64,000 nucleotides of DNA from WLNJ01 sp037131165. Lineage in GTDB: Bacteria; Actinomycetota; Thermoleophilia; Solirubrobacterales; Solirubrobacteraceae. How positions within the stretch are numbered: the stretch's first letter is position 1; the number at the start of each line of letters is the position of its first letter. Of the stretch, positions 29,989 through 37,961 are shown piece by piece. Location: contig JBAXRO010000001.1 of the NCBI GenBank assembly GCA_037131165.1, positions 17,066 through 81,065 on the forward strand. The letters run 5' to 3'. The translations under genes and the position numbers were made by a program. Below the pieces are notes generated by a model. The model did not search any database and was not told the origin of the DNA. It worked only from the letters and a program-made list of their open reading frames with translations.

Positions 29989-31983
29989 ATGACCGAACAC
30001 AGACTCGATACCCCTGACCGCCCTTGGATGATGCGGACCTACGCCGGTCACTCGACCGCCGCGAAGTCCAACGAGCTCTATCGCAAGAACCTCGAGAAGG
30101 GCCAGACCGGCCTCTCGATCGCGTTCGACCTCCCCACCCAGACCGGCTACGACGCCGGGCATGAACTCGCACGGGGCGAGGTCGGCAAGGTCGGCGTGCC
30201 GGTTGCCCACAAGGGCGACATGAAGACCCTGCTCGACGGGATCCCGCTCGACAAGATGAACACGTCGATGACGATCAACGCGACAGCCGCGTGGCTGCTC
30301 GCCCTCTACATCGTCACGGCCGAGGATCAGGGAGTGACCCAGGACCAGCTCCAGGGAACCACCCAGAACGACATCATCAAGGAGTTCCTGGCACGAGGGA
30401 CGTATGCCTTCCCTCCCGGGCCGTCGATGAGGCTGATCGCCGACATGGTCGCCTACACGGTCACCGAAGTGCCGAAGTGGAATCCGATCAACATCTGCTC
30501 CTACCACCTCCAGGAGGCCGGGGCGACGCCGGTCCAGGAGATCGCATACGCGATGAGCAACGCGATCGCCGTTCTCGATGCCGTACGCGAGCGGGTCGAC
30601 GAGTCGCTGATGCCCCAGGTCTTCTCGAGGATCTCCTTCTTCGTCAACGCCGGGGTGAGGTTCGTCGAGGAGCACGCGAAGCTGCGGGCGATGGGGATCC
30701 TCTGGGACGAGCTCGGCCGCGAGCGCTACGGAGTCGAGGACCCGAAGCTCAGGCGCTTCCGTTACGGAGTCCAGGTCAACTCGCTTGGGCTCACGGAGGC
30801 CCAGCCCGAGAACAACGTCCAGCGGATCGTGCTGGAGATGCTTGCCGTGACCCTCGGTCGCGACGCGAGGGCCCGGGCGATCCAGCTCCCCGCGTGGAAC
30901 GAGGCCCTCGGGCTGCCGCGACCGTGGGACCAGCAATGGTCGCTGAGGATCCAGCAGGTCCTCGCCAAGGAGACCGACCTGCTCGAGTACCCCGATCTGT
31001 TCGAAGGCTCGAAGGTGATGGACGGGCTCGTCGATGAACTCCTCGCCGGAGCCCGGGCCGAAATTGCGGTCGTCGCCGAGCACGGCGGAGCGGTCGAGGC
31101 CGTCCCCTACATGAAGGCCCAGCTGGTCGAGAGCCACCGCGAGCGCCTGCGGAGGATCGAGGAAGGCACCCAGACGGTCGTCGGACTCAACGAGTACCGC
31201 GAGACCGAGGAGTCGCCCCTCACCGCCGACGCCGAAGGTGGAATCCTCGTGGTCGATCCGGCGGTCGAGGCCGAGCAGAAGGCCGCGCTTGAGGTCTGGC
31301 GCGGCGAACGCGACGAGGCCGCTGTCGAAGCCGCACTCGCCGAGGTCGCCCGGGTCGCAAAGACCGACAACGAGAACATCATGCCCTCGACGATCGAAGC
31401 CGCCCGAGTCGGGGCAACGACCGGCGAGTGGTCGCAGGCACTGCGCGACGCCTTCGGCGAGTACCGCGCGCCGACCGGAGTCGGCGAGGCGTCGGGAGCG
31501 GGAGCGAACGATCCGGAACTCGAGCCCCTGCGCGATCAGGTCGACACCGTCTCGGACGCTCTCGGACGCAGGTTGAGGATCCTTGTCGGCAAGCCCGGCC
31601 TCGACGGCCACAGCAACGGAGCCGAGCAGATCGCCGTTCGGGCAAGGGACGCCGGGATGGACGTTGTCTACGAGGGAATCCGCCTGACTCCCTCCCAGAT
31701 CGCCTCCTCCGCCGTGCAGGAGGGAGTCCACGTGATCGGCCTCTCGATCCTCTCGGGTTCGCACAGGGAGCTGATCCCGTCGGTGATCGAGGCGCTGAGA
31801 GAAGCCGGGGCCGGCGACGTGCCGGTCGTGGTCGGCGGGATCATCCCCGACCAGGACGTCCCCGAGCTCGAGGCGGCCGGGGTTTCAGCCGTCTACACGC
31901 CCAAGGACTACGACCTCAACCGGATCATGGGCGAGATCGTCGCGCTGGTAGCCGAGCGCAACGGAGTCACCCAGTCGGCGTGA
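29989..31983 (+). CDS. ecm: (2R)-Ethylmalonyl-CoA mutase (MeaA/Ecm)
   Basis: A 664-residue single-chain B12-dependent acyl-CoA mutase. N-terminal PWMMRTYAGHSTAAKSNELY and GLSIAFDLPTQTGYDAGHEL match ethylmalonyl-CoA mutases (MeaA) rather than the R-P-W-T-I-R-Q-Y of methylmalonyl-CoA mutases. The substrate barrel occupies about 1-520. The cobalamin domain follows, with VGKPGLDGHSNGAEQIA (D-x-H-x-x-G, the lower His ligand), GLSILSGSH and VVVGGIIPDQD. Reaction: ethylmalonyl-CoA to methylsuccinyl-CoA. The start ATG 29989 follows a TACACT hexamer by 9 nt. meaB overlaps its stop by 4 nt. Ccr is encoded 1.5 kb upstream on the same strand, giving consecutive EMC steps. Confidence 0.95.
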   Translation: MTEHRLDTPDRPWMMRTYAGHSTAAKSNELYRKNLEKGQTGLSIAFDLPTQTGYDAGHELARGEVGKVGVPVAHKGDMKTLLDGIPLDKMNTSMTINATAAWLLALYIVTAEDQGVTQDQLQGTTQNDIIKEFLARGTYAFPPGPSMRLIADMVAYTVTEVPKWNPINICSYHLQEAGATPVQEIAYAMSNAIAVLDAVRERVDESLMPQVFSRISFFVNAGVRFVEEHAKLRAMGILWDELGRERYGVEDPKLRRFRYGVQVNSLGLTEAQPENNVQRIVLEMLAVTLGRDARARAIQLPAWNEALGLPRPWDQQWSLRIQQVLAKETDLLEYPDLFEGSKVMDGLVDELLAGARAEIAVVAEHGGAVEAVPYMKAQLVESHRERLRRIEEGTQTVVGLNEYRETEESPLTADAEGGILVVDPAVEAEQKAALEVWRGERDEAAVEAALAEVARVAKTDNENIMPSTIEAARVGATTGEWSQALRDAFGEYRAPTGVGEASGAGANDPELEPLRDQVDTVSDALGRRLRILVGKPGLDGHSNGAEQIAVRARDAGMDVVYEGIRLTPSQIASSAVQEGVHVIGLSILSGSHRELIPSVIEALREAGAGDVPVVVGGIIPDQDVPELEAAGVSAVYTPKDYDLNRIMGEIVALVAERNGVTQSA

Positions 31984-32948
31984 GCGGCGATCGGGGGGCC
32001 GGGCTTGGCAGGAGGCTCGCCGAACGGGACCTGACAGCCGCGCCCGAAGCCCTGAACCTGCTGGAGAGCAGCGCCGGCGGTGATGCCGCCGATCGGTCCG
32101 CGCTGCTGGCTGAGGTATCCCCCGCCAGCCTCGGTGCCGAGCCACCCGGGTTGATCGTCGGCATCACCGGTCCTCCCGGGGCCGGTAAGTCGACGCTGAT
32201 CTCTTCGCTTTGCCGCGACCTTCGCGAAGGCGGTCGCACTGTCGCCGTGATCGCGGTCGACCCTTCGTCGAAGCGGTCGGGCGGCTCGCTCCTCGGCGAC
32301 CGCGCGCGGATCGCCTTCGACCCGTCCGACAGGGGCCTGCTGATCCGCTCGATGGCCGCTGGCGAACGGCTCGGCGGCCTCGCGAGGCCAACGCGCGATG
32401 CCGCGGCCGCCCTGGCTGCTGCGTTCGACATCGTCGTCGTCGAGACGGTCGGCGTCGGCCAGTCCGAGACTGAGATCGCAGAGGTCGCCGACACCGTCTG
32501 CGTCGTCGTGCAGCCAGGGTCAGGCGACACGCTCCAGTTCATCAAGTCCGGGATCATGGAGATCCCCGACGTGCTGGTCGTCACCAAGGCGGACCTCGGC
32601 ACGATCGCCCAACGGGCGAGGCGCGACCTCAACGCCGCGCTGCGCTCGCTCGGTGTGAAGGAGACCAAGGTCGTCGCAGTCAGTTCGGTTCCTCCCGCAA
32701 CCGGGATCGACTCGCTGATCGACGCCATCGACTCGCACGCCGAGGGCTCCGACCTCGCTGTCGGCCGGGCCGCCCGTCGCCGCGTACAGGCGCTTGGGGA
32801 GTTCGCCGACGAGTACGGCCGTCGGGGAATGGAGGCGCTCGGAGGACGCAGGGCAGCAGTGAAGCAACTCGAGTCGCTTGACTCGGGAGGCGGTGTGCCT
32901 GGCATGGTTGCGGAGCTCGCCGCGCGCTCCGGCCTCGCCAGCGGTTAG
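31980..32948 (+). CDS. meaB: MeaB/ArgK-type G-protein chaperone for the B12 mutase
   Basis: A 322-residue GTPase of the MeaB family. Seen: Walker A GITGPPGAGKSTL (about residues 60-72), Switch/metal-binding VIAVDPSSKRSGGSLLGDR, base-recognition VVTKADL (family form of N-K-x-D), and FDIVVVETVGVGQSE. Role in the family: gates transfer of cobalamin into the mutase and protects or exchanges damaged cofactor. Start GTG 31980 overlaps the ecm stop (GTGA), so chaperone and client are coupled. It ends 48 bp before the convergent glycosylase gene. Pairing with ecm rather than mcm is supported by the context only. Confidence 0.94.
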   Translation: MSGDRGAGLGRRLAERDLTAAPEALNLLESSAGGDAADRSALLAEVSPASLGAEPPGLIVGITGPPGAGKSTLISSLCRDLREGGRTVAVIAVDPSSKRSGGSLLGDRARIAFDPSDRGLLIRSMAAGERLGGLARPTRDAAAALAAAFDIVVVETVGVGQSETEIAEVADTVCVVVQPGSGDTLQFIKSGIMEIPDVLVVTKADLGTIAQRARRDLNAALRSLGVKETKVVAVSSVPPATGIDSLIDAIDSHAEGSDLAVGRAARRRVQALGEFADEYGRRGMEALGGRRAAVKQLESLDSGGGVPGMVAELAARSGLASG

Positions 32949-32996
32949 GAACCGGCCACCCGGGCCAGCGGGCGACCGGGACGACTCAACCCCGGC

Positions 32997-33920
32997 TCAG
33001 CCGCCAGCCCCGTCCGCGAACCAGTCCCTGGTGAGGATCAGCCACAACGCCAAGCCTGAGTCCGTCCCGTACGCCATCACCCGTAGGCGGATCTGAGCGT
33101 CGGTCGCTCGGCGACCGGTCACCCGCTCATAGCGCGGCCTCGTCCACGAGTCGAGGATCGGCAGTGCCGGGCGCCCGATAAGGAGCATCACGTGGGCGGT
33201 GGCGTAGGGACCGAGCCCCGGCAGGGAGAGAAGTCTGCGCTCGACTTCCGCGTCAGGCAGATCGCTGCCGCCCGCGCCGAGTTCCTCGAGATCGATGTCG
33301 CCATCGGCGACTGTCCGCGCCAGCTCGATCATCCGTTCAGCCCGGTATCCGACCCTGACCCCCTCTTTCAACTCCTCCGGCGTCAACGAGGCGATCGCCT
33401 CGGCCGTCGGGAAGGCCTTCACGCTCCGATCGGACTCGGCGACAACGAAGTCTCCGTGAAGGTCGGTGAGCCGGTCGCACATCTTCACTGTCGCCGACCA
33501 CGAGCAGTTGGTGGTCAGCACCGTTCGCATCACGTCCTCGAAGACCGTCTGACCGCGGGCCATCGCGCCGGCTCCGGCCTCGGCGGCCCAGTCAAGGTCG
33601 CGGTCGCTCGACGCACGCTCGAGGAACGGGGTCAGGTCGCGCCCGAGGCCGAGCAGCCTGCGGGCCAAGGAGACGAGCTCATCCGGGCTCCCGTCAACGG
33701 ATGAGCTCGATACGAGCACCTCCGCCCCGGGTCGATTCGGCTCAATGGATCTGATCGAGAGGAGCTCCGGTCGGCCGCCGAGCCTGACCGCGACAGAGAG
33801 TCCACCTCCGTCCAGGCGCCGCCATGGCGTGACGCCGGCCAGACCGTGGGAGCCGACTATCCGGTCGAACGCAAGCGGGTTGTCTGCGCTATCGGTCAAC
33901 GGCAGGTGGACGATGGGCAT
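32997..33920 (-). CDS. HhH-GPD DNA glycosylase (AlkA-like)
   Basis: A 307-residue base-excision glycosylase. The helix-hairpin-helix LLSLPGLGPYATAHVMLLIG is followed by the catalytic Asp in ALPILDSWTRPRYE, the arrangement of AlkA/DNA-3-methyladenine glycosylase II and OGG-like enzymes. FEDVMRTVLTTNCSWSATVK is the usual first HhH-GPD helix. Role: excision of alkylated or oxidised bases. Start ATG 33920 (MPIVHLPLTDS) has TACGGT 8 nt upstream; a longer frame runs into the zinc operator and is rejected. It is divergent from the znu operon, and its -10 lies just 16 bp from the Zur-like box. It has no C-terminal Fe-S cysteines, so it is not an Nth/MutY type. Confidence 0.85.
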   Translation of the reverse strand: MPIVHLPLTDSADNPLAFDRIVGSHGLAGVTPWRRLDGGGLSVAVRLGGRPELLSIRSIEPNRPGAEVLVSSSSVDGSPDELVSLARRLLGLGRDLTPFLERASSDRDLDWAAEAGAGAMARGQTVFEDVMRTVLTTNCSWSATVKMCDRLTDLHGDFVVAESDRSVKAFPTAEAIASLTPEELKEGVRVGYRAERMIELARTVADGDIDLEELGAGGSDLPDAEVERRLLSLPGLGPYATAHVMLLIGRPALPILDSWTRPRYERVTGRRATDAQIRLRVMAYGTDSGLALWLILTRDWFADGAGG

Positions 33921-33928
33921 CGCAGCAA

Positions 33929-33934
33929 ACCGTA
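33929..33934 (-). promoter_or_regulatory. -10 hexamer TACGGT, promoter of the DNA glycosylase gene
   Basis: Minus-strand TACGGT, 8 nt before ATG 33920. Confidence 0.4.
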
Positions 33935-33949
33935 CGACAGCTAAATGCG

Positions 33950-33968
33950 AATGAGTATCATTATACTC
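33950..33968 (+). promoter_or_regulatory. Candidate Zur operator over the znu promoter
   Basis: Two interlocked palindromes: AATGA-GTA-TCATT (33950-33962), close to the Fur/Zur consensus with AATGA/TCATT arms, and GAGTAT-CATT-ATACTC (33953-33968). The -10 hexamer TATACT (33962-33967) lies within it, about 32 nt before ATG 34000. Being AT-rich it stands out sharply from its surroundings. A Fur-family gene ends the operon, supporting zinc-dependent autoregulation. Confidence 0.6.
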
Positions 33969-33999
33969 TTGTCCTTCGGTCCGAGGCACCGAAACGCCA

Positions 34000-35751
34000 A
34001 TGAACCCGATCACCTACCTCGACTACGCGTTCGCCCAACGGGCGGTGGTCGAACTCGTCCTGCTCTCGGTGATCGCTGGGGCGATCGGACCGTGGATCGT
34101 GATGCGCTCGCTCAGCTTCTTCGCCCACGCGGTCGGCACCGCCGCGTTTCCTGGGCTCGTGATTGCAACCGCGCTGGGCATCTCCCAACCCCTCGGCGCC
34201 GCACTCGGGGCGGCAACCGTCGCGCTCGGCGCAGGCCTCTCCAGCCCGTCGACCAGGAACTCGACCCGCACGGGACTTTGGCTGAGCGCCGCGCTGGCGA
34301 TAGGAGCGATCGCGGCCAGCACTCTCGGTACTGGCGGCTCGGCCGTCGACTCGGCTCTGTTCGGGAGCCTCCTGACCCTTTCCCCCGCCGACCTCGCCTT
34401 CGCGGCGACGGTTGCGCTGGTCTCACTGGTGACCGCCCGGATCGCCGGCAGGCGTTGGCTCGCGGCAGGTTTGCTCGGCACCGCCTCGCGCCATTGGGAG
34501 ACGGCACTGATCCTGCTGGTCGCAATCGCGGCGATCTCACAGCTTGCTGCCTCCGGCGCCCTGCTGGCTACCGCCCTGCTCGTCCTGCCTGCCGTGGCCG
34601 CCCGCCCCTGGGTCGCCTCGGTGCCCGGCTGGCAGCGGCTTACGTTTGCGATCGCACTGGGCGTGTCCCTCGGGGGTCTCGGGCTCTCCCTCTCGTTCGA
34701 CCTCTCGCCCGGGGCGACGATCGCGATGACCGCCGGCGGGGCAGTGGCGGCATCGCTCTGCGCTGCGGGCGTACTTCGGTCGAGATCCCGAATGGCGATT
34801 CCCTCGGCCCTGGCTGCGCTGCTCGTCGCCGGCTGCAGCGCCGGCGAGCCTGCAACGGGTGACAAGCCCGAAGCGGTCGCAACCACCCCGATCGTTGCAT
34901 CGATCGTCAACGCTGTCGGTCGAGGAGACGTCAACGTCACGACGATGGTCCCGGCCGGAGCCGACCCGCACGAGTTCGAGCCCAAGCCGAGCGACATCGC
35001 CGCTGTCGCAGGGAGCGACCTGATCGTCGCCAACGGTGGCTTGGACGAATGGATCGGCAAGGTCAAGCAGAGGTCCGGCAGCGACACGGCGGTGATCGAC
35101 CTGCTGGACACCGCACCGATCAAGCTCGACTCCGGCCGCCACGACGACCGATCCGGGGAGCATTCGGCCGAAGACCACGGCAAAGTCGACCCCCACTGGT
35201 TCCATGACCCGCGCAACGCCGCTGCAGCGGCAACGACCGTGGCGGTCGCCCTGGGCAAGCTCGACCCTGCCAACGGCGCCGCCTACCAATCCCGTGCCCG
35301 GGCCTTCGCCGAGCAGGCCCGCCGGCTCGACATCCAAGGACGCCGATGCATCGCCCGGCTGCCCGCAGACCAGCGCAAGCTCGTAACCGACCATGACGCG
35401 TTCGCCTACCTGGCGGCCCGGACCGGGTTGCAGGTCGTCGGCACTGTGATCCCGTCGACCTCGTCGTCGGCCGCTCCCTCGGCAAGCGAGCTCGACGCTC
35501 TCGCGAACAGGATCAAGGATCTGAAGATCAAGGCGATCTTCCCTGAGACGGCTCTCGACCCGAGGACGGCTAAGGCGCTCGCCGAACAGGCCGGAGCAAG
35601 CGCTGCCTTGCAGCTCGATGCCGACACCCTCGGCCCGCCCGGTTCGCCACGGGACAGTTGGGCCGGGATGTGGGCCAACAACGTCTCCGCGATTGCCAGC
35701 GGACTCTCCAACGGCCGCATCAGCTGCTCGATCGGCCCGGTGAAGCGGTGA
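34000..35751 (+). CDS. znuBA: Fused zinc ABC permease (ZnuB) and zinc-binding protein (ZnuA)
   Basis: A continuous 583-codon frame. Residues 1-263 are an ABC-3 family permease with about seven to eight TM helices (LVLLSVIAGAIGPWIVMRSL... GALLATALLVLPAVAARPW). Residue 265 onward is a ZnuA/TroA-type binding protein: signal-like helix MAIPSALAALLVAGC (265-279) with lipobox Cys279, zinc ligands His324 (ADPHEFEP), His399 (DPHWFHDP) and His465 (VTDHDAF), and the family's acidic His-rich loop (RHDDRSGEHSAEDHG). No stop codon separates the halves, but ATG 34792 at the junction could serve as an internal start and give a separate lipoprotein. Fusion would put the binding domain outside, tethered by a helix. 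Overlaps the ATPase gene by 4 nt. Confidence 0.85.
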   Translation: MNPITYLDYAFAQRAVVELVLLSVIAGAIGPWIVMRSLSFFAHAVGTAAFPGLVIATALGISQPLGAALGAATVALGAGLSSPSTRNSTRTGLWLSAALAIGAIAASTLGTGGSAVDSALFGSLLTLSPADLAFAATVALVSLVTARIAGRRWLAAGLLGTASRHWETALILLVAIAAISQLAASGALLATALLVLPAVAARPWVASVPGWQRLTFAIALGVSLGGLGLSLSFDLSPGATIAMTAGGAVAASLCAAGVLRSRSRMAIPSALAALLVAGCSAGEPATGDKPEAVATTPIVASIVNAVGRGDVNVTTMVPAGADPHEFEPKPSDIAAVAGSDLIVANGGLDEWIGKVKQRSGSDTAVIDLLDTAPIKLDSGRHDDRSGEHSAEDHGKVDPHWFHDPRNAAAAATTVAVALGKLDPANGAAYQSRARAFAEQARRLDIQGRRCIARLPADQRKLVTDHDAFAYLAARTGLQVVGTVIPSTSSSAAPSASELDALANRIKDLKIKAIFPETALDPRTAKALAEQAGASAALQLDADTLGPPGSPRDSWAGMWANNVSAIASGLSNGRISCSIGPVKR

Positions 35752-36491
35752 CCGTGGCTGGTTCGGTCAGGGTCGATCGGCTGGACGCCGGCTACGACGG
35801 GGAGAGCTTTCTGAACGGCGTCGACTTCGCCGCGCAGGCAGGCCAGCGGATAGCCCTGTTGGGTCCCAACGGCGGTGGCAAGAGCACCCTCATCAAGACG
35901 CTCTCGGGTGAATTGACGCCGATCGCGGGCACCTTCTCCCTCGACGGAGCCCCAGGTGTTGTCCCGCAGCACGACCCGGGCCGCCACGACTGGCCGGCAA
36001 CGACCCTCGACCTCGCCCTGTGCGGAACCCTCGCCTCACTCCCTTGGTGGAAGACGCCCGGTCGCGCACAGAGGACGAAGGCACTTGAAGCGCTCCAAGC
36101 GGTGGGGCTCGGCGAGCGTGCCAACGTTCTCTACGGGGAGCTGTCGGGAGGCCAGCGCAGGCGAGCGCAGGTGGCGGCCGCACTGGCCGGAGGATCCAGG
36201 GTCCTGCTGCTCGACGAACCCTTCGCCGGCCTGGACGCAGTCGCCGCCGAAGAGCTCGACCGCCTGCTTTCAGAACTCGCTGCCGACGGGTCGACCCTGC
36301 TGGTCGCAACCCATGACCTCGAGCAGGCCAAGTCGTGGGAGAGAGTCCTCTGTCTCAATGGCGAGCAGGTGGCCTACGGTCCGCCTGCCGACGCCCTGAC
36401 ACGGGAGACGCTGGAGCGAACCTTCCAATCCGATCTCGTCGAACTGAGCGACGGCACCCTGCTGACCCCACCCCACCACCACGACCACTGA
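35748..36491 (+). CDS. znuC: Zinc ABC transporter ATP-binding protein ZnuC
   Basis: A 247-residue ABC ATPase. Walker A is LLGPNGGGKSTL, the signature GELSGGQRRRAQVAAAL, Walker B VLLLDEPFAGLD, and the H-loop LLVATHDLEQA. The Q-loop falls at VVPQHDPGRHDWP, followed by the typical -LAL-G- region of metal-type ABC ATPases. The C-terminus ends in PPHHHDH, a His-rich tail common in zinc-handling proteins. Start GTG 35748 overlaps the permease/binding protein stop (GTGA). It powers import with the permeases on either side. Confidence 0.93.
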   Translation: MTVAGSVRVDRLDAGYDGESFLNGVDFAAQAGQRIALLGPNGGGKSTLIKTLSGELTPIAGTFSLDGAPGVVPQHDPGRHDWPATTLDLALCGTLASLPWWKTPGRAQRTKALEALQAVGLGERANVLYGELSGGQRRRAQVAAALAGGSRVLLLDEPFAGLDAVAAEELDRLLSELAADGSTLLVATHDLEQAKSWERVLCLNGEQVAYGPPADALTRETLERTFQSDLVELSDGTLLTPPHHHDH

Positions 36492-36496
36492 TCTCG

Positions 36497-37312
36497 ATGA
36501 TCGGCTGGCTGCTCGAACCGTGGAACGCGCCCCTCGTCGCCAAGGGAGGGCTGGCAGCGCTGATCGTCGGTGTGCCTGCCGCGGCAATCGGCTGCTGGGT
36601 CATCCTCCGCGACCTGCCCTATGCCGCCGAATCGCTTGCCCACGGGATGTTCCCGGGGTTGGTCCTCGCGACGCTGATCGGGCTGCCGGTCGCCTTGGGC
36701 GGGATCGCCGGCCTCGCTGCTGCCGCTGCGGCGATCGCGCTGGCGAGGGCCGCACGGATCGAGTCCGACGCCGCCGTTGCCGTTGCGGTGACCCCGCTTC
36801 TCGGACTCGGCGCGGCTCTCGCCCTCTCCGGGTCCGCTCCGCCCGGCGCGGAGGCCGCGCTCTTCGGCGACGTGCTCTCGGTCCGAACCGGCGATGTCGC
36901 GCTGGCACTCGCTTTCGCCGCCGTCGCCTCGATCGCACTCAGGCTCGGCCACTGGCAGCTCGTGGCATCGGGCCTGAGGACCGGCCTGAGCTACCGCTCG
37001 GATGCGATCGTGCTGTTTCTGCTGGCTGCGGCGACGATCGCAGCGGCACGGAGCCTGGGAGCACTCCTGACCGTCAGCCTGATCCTCGGGCCGGCCGCGG
37101 CTGCCCGTGTGATGACCCGCCGGGCAGCGCCGATGATCCTCACCGCAGCGGCAATCGCCGCGGTCACGATCCTTTTGGGGATCGAGCTCTCGTGGCACGC
37201 CGGGTGGGCGACCGGACCCTCGATCGCCATCTGCGCGATCATTCCGGCAGCGATGGCCCTCCCCCTTGCGAGATTCCGACCGGCCACTCCCCGAGCCGCG
37301 CAGGAGGCCTGA
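36497..37312 (+). CDS. znuB: Second zinc ABC permease (ZnuB-like)
   Basis: A 271-residue ABC-3 family metal permease, about eight TM helices: GLAALIVGVPAAAIGCWVIL, then AESLAHGMFPGLVLATLIGL (the family's conserved His-Gly-x-x-Pro-G region), and LLTVSLILGPAAAARVMTR near the C-terminus. It starts at ATG 36497, 5 bp after znuC. With the permease half of the fused gene this gives two different permeases, so the transporter may be a heterodimer around ZnuC. The Fur-family gene follows after 3 bp. Confidence 0.9.
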   Translation: MIGWLLEPWNAPLVAKGGLAALIVGVPAAAIGCWVILRDLPYAAESLAHGMFPGLVLATLIGLPVALGGIAGLAAAAAAIALARAARIESDAAVAVAVTPLLGLGAALALSGSAPPGAEAALFGDVLSVRTGDVALALAFAAVASIALRLGHWQLVASGLRTGLSYRSDAIVLFLLAAATIAAARSLGALLTVSLILGPAAAARVMTRRAAPMILTAAAIAAVTILLGIELSWHAGWATGPSIAICAIIPAAMALPLARFRPATPRAAQEA

Positions 37313-37315
37313 CCG

Positions 37316-37765
37316 GTGCCGACGGCCGATACCGACTGGATCGAGCAGGCCACGACGAAGCTCCGCGAGAGCGGTCGCAGGTCCGGAGGAGCCAGAGCTG
37401 AAGTGATCGCGAGGCTCGCGACGGAGGGTTGTGCCGTCTCGGCCGACCAGATCGCCGACTCTTTGCGCGACGAAGGAAGGAAGGTCGCCCGCGCAAGCGT
37501 CTACCGAGCGCTCGAGGCGCTTGAGCAGGTCTCCCTGGTCCAGCGGGTCGAGCTCGGTGACGGCAGTTCGCGCTGGGAGCGGATCGGCGGCGGTGACCAT
37601 CACCACCACCATCACCTCGTCTGCCGCTCGTGCGGCCGGATCGAGCCGTTCGAGAACGAGCCCCTCGAGCGGGCCCTCGACTCACTCTCGGACGCCGAGG
37701 GATTCACCGTCGACTCCCATGACGTGACGCTGCATGGCCGGTGTTCGAGGTGCAGCGGCCAGTGA
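37316..37765 (+). CDS. zur: Fur-family zinc regulator (Zur-like)
   Basis: A 149-residue Fur-superfamily repressor with N-terminal winged helix (VSADQIADSLRDEGRKVARA, ASVYRALEALEQVSLV). The C-terminal dimer domain contains a natural run GGGDHHHHHHLVCRSCGR; the family H-H-H-H/C-x-x-C metal region is expanded here to six His. A second C-x-x-C is in HGRCSRCSG, giving a structural zinc site. The place in the znu operon makes zinc the likely signal, and a matching operator lies over the operon's promoter. GTG 37316 follows AGGAGG. The last 4 bases overlap the next small gene. Confidence 0.9.
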   Translation: MPTADTDWIEQATTKLRESGRRSGGARAEVIARLATEGCAVSADQIADSLRDEGRKVARASVYRALEALEQVSLVQRVELGDGSSRWERIGGGDHHHHHHLVCRSCGRIEPFENEPLERALDSLSDAEGFTVDSHDVTLHGRCSRCSGQ

Positions 37766-37920
37766 ACACCGTGGCGCGCGACATCCTCACGGCGATCGCG
37801 GTCTTCGTGGTTGTAACCGCGGTCGCGATGCTGATCGGAGCCTCCAGCCTCGGCGTGGCCGCGACCTTCGGCCAGATTGCCTTCGCCGGCGCCGTCCTCT
37901 GGCTCATGCTCAGACGCTGA
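37762..37920 (+). CDS. 52-residue membrane protein ending the znu operon
   Basis: Translated from GTG 37762, which overlaps the zur stop (GTGA): VNTVARDILTAIAVFVVVTA, then a second hydrophobic stretch LGVAATFGQIAFAGAVLWLM and a short basic end LRR. Two predicted TM helices, no soluble domain. Coupling to zur and sound codon use make it likely to be real. The function is unknown; its position suggests a link to zinc uptake. It ends 41 bp before the SGNH gene, which has its own promoter. Confidence 0.55.
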   Translation: MNTVARDILTAIAVFVVVTAVAMLIGASSLGVAATFGQIAFAGAVLWLMLRR

Positions 37921-37949
37921 GACCCGCGTCCTCCGGGGAATGCTCCGGG

Positions 37950-37955
37950 TAACCT
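37950..37955 (+). promoter_or_regulatory. -10 hexamer TAACCT, promoter of the first SGNH gene
   Basis: TAACCT ends 6 nt before GTG 37962; leaderless type. Confidence 0.45.
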
Positions 37956-37961
37956 CGGGCC

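Noticed and set aside
29926..31764. 612-codon open frame on the minus strand
   Set aside because: Antisense to ecm, which has clear catalytic and B12-binding motifs.
37597..37615. Six-histidine run in the Fur-family protein
   Set aside because: Not an engineered tag; His/Cys-rich metal loops are normal in this family.
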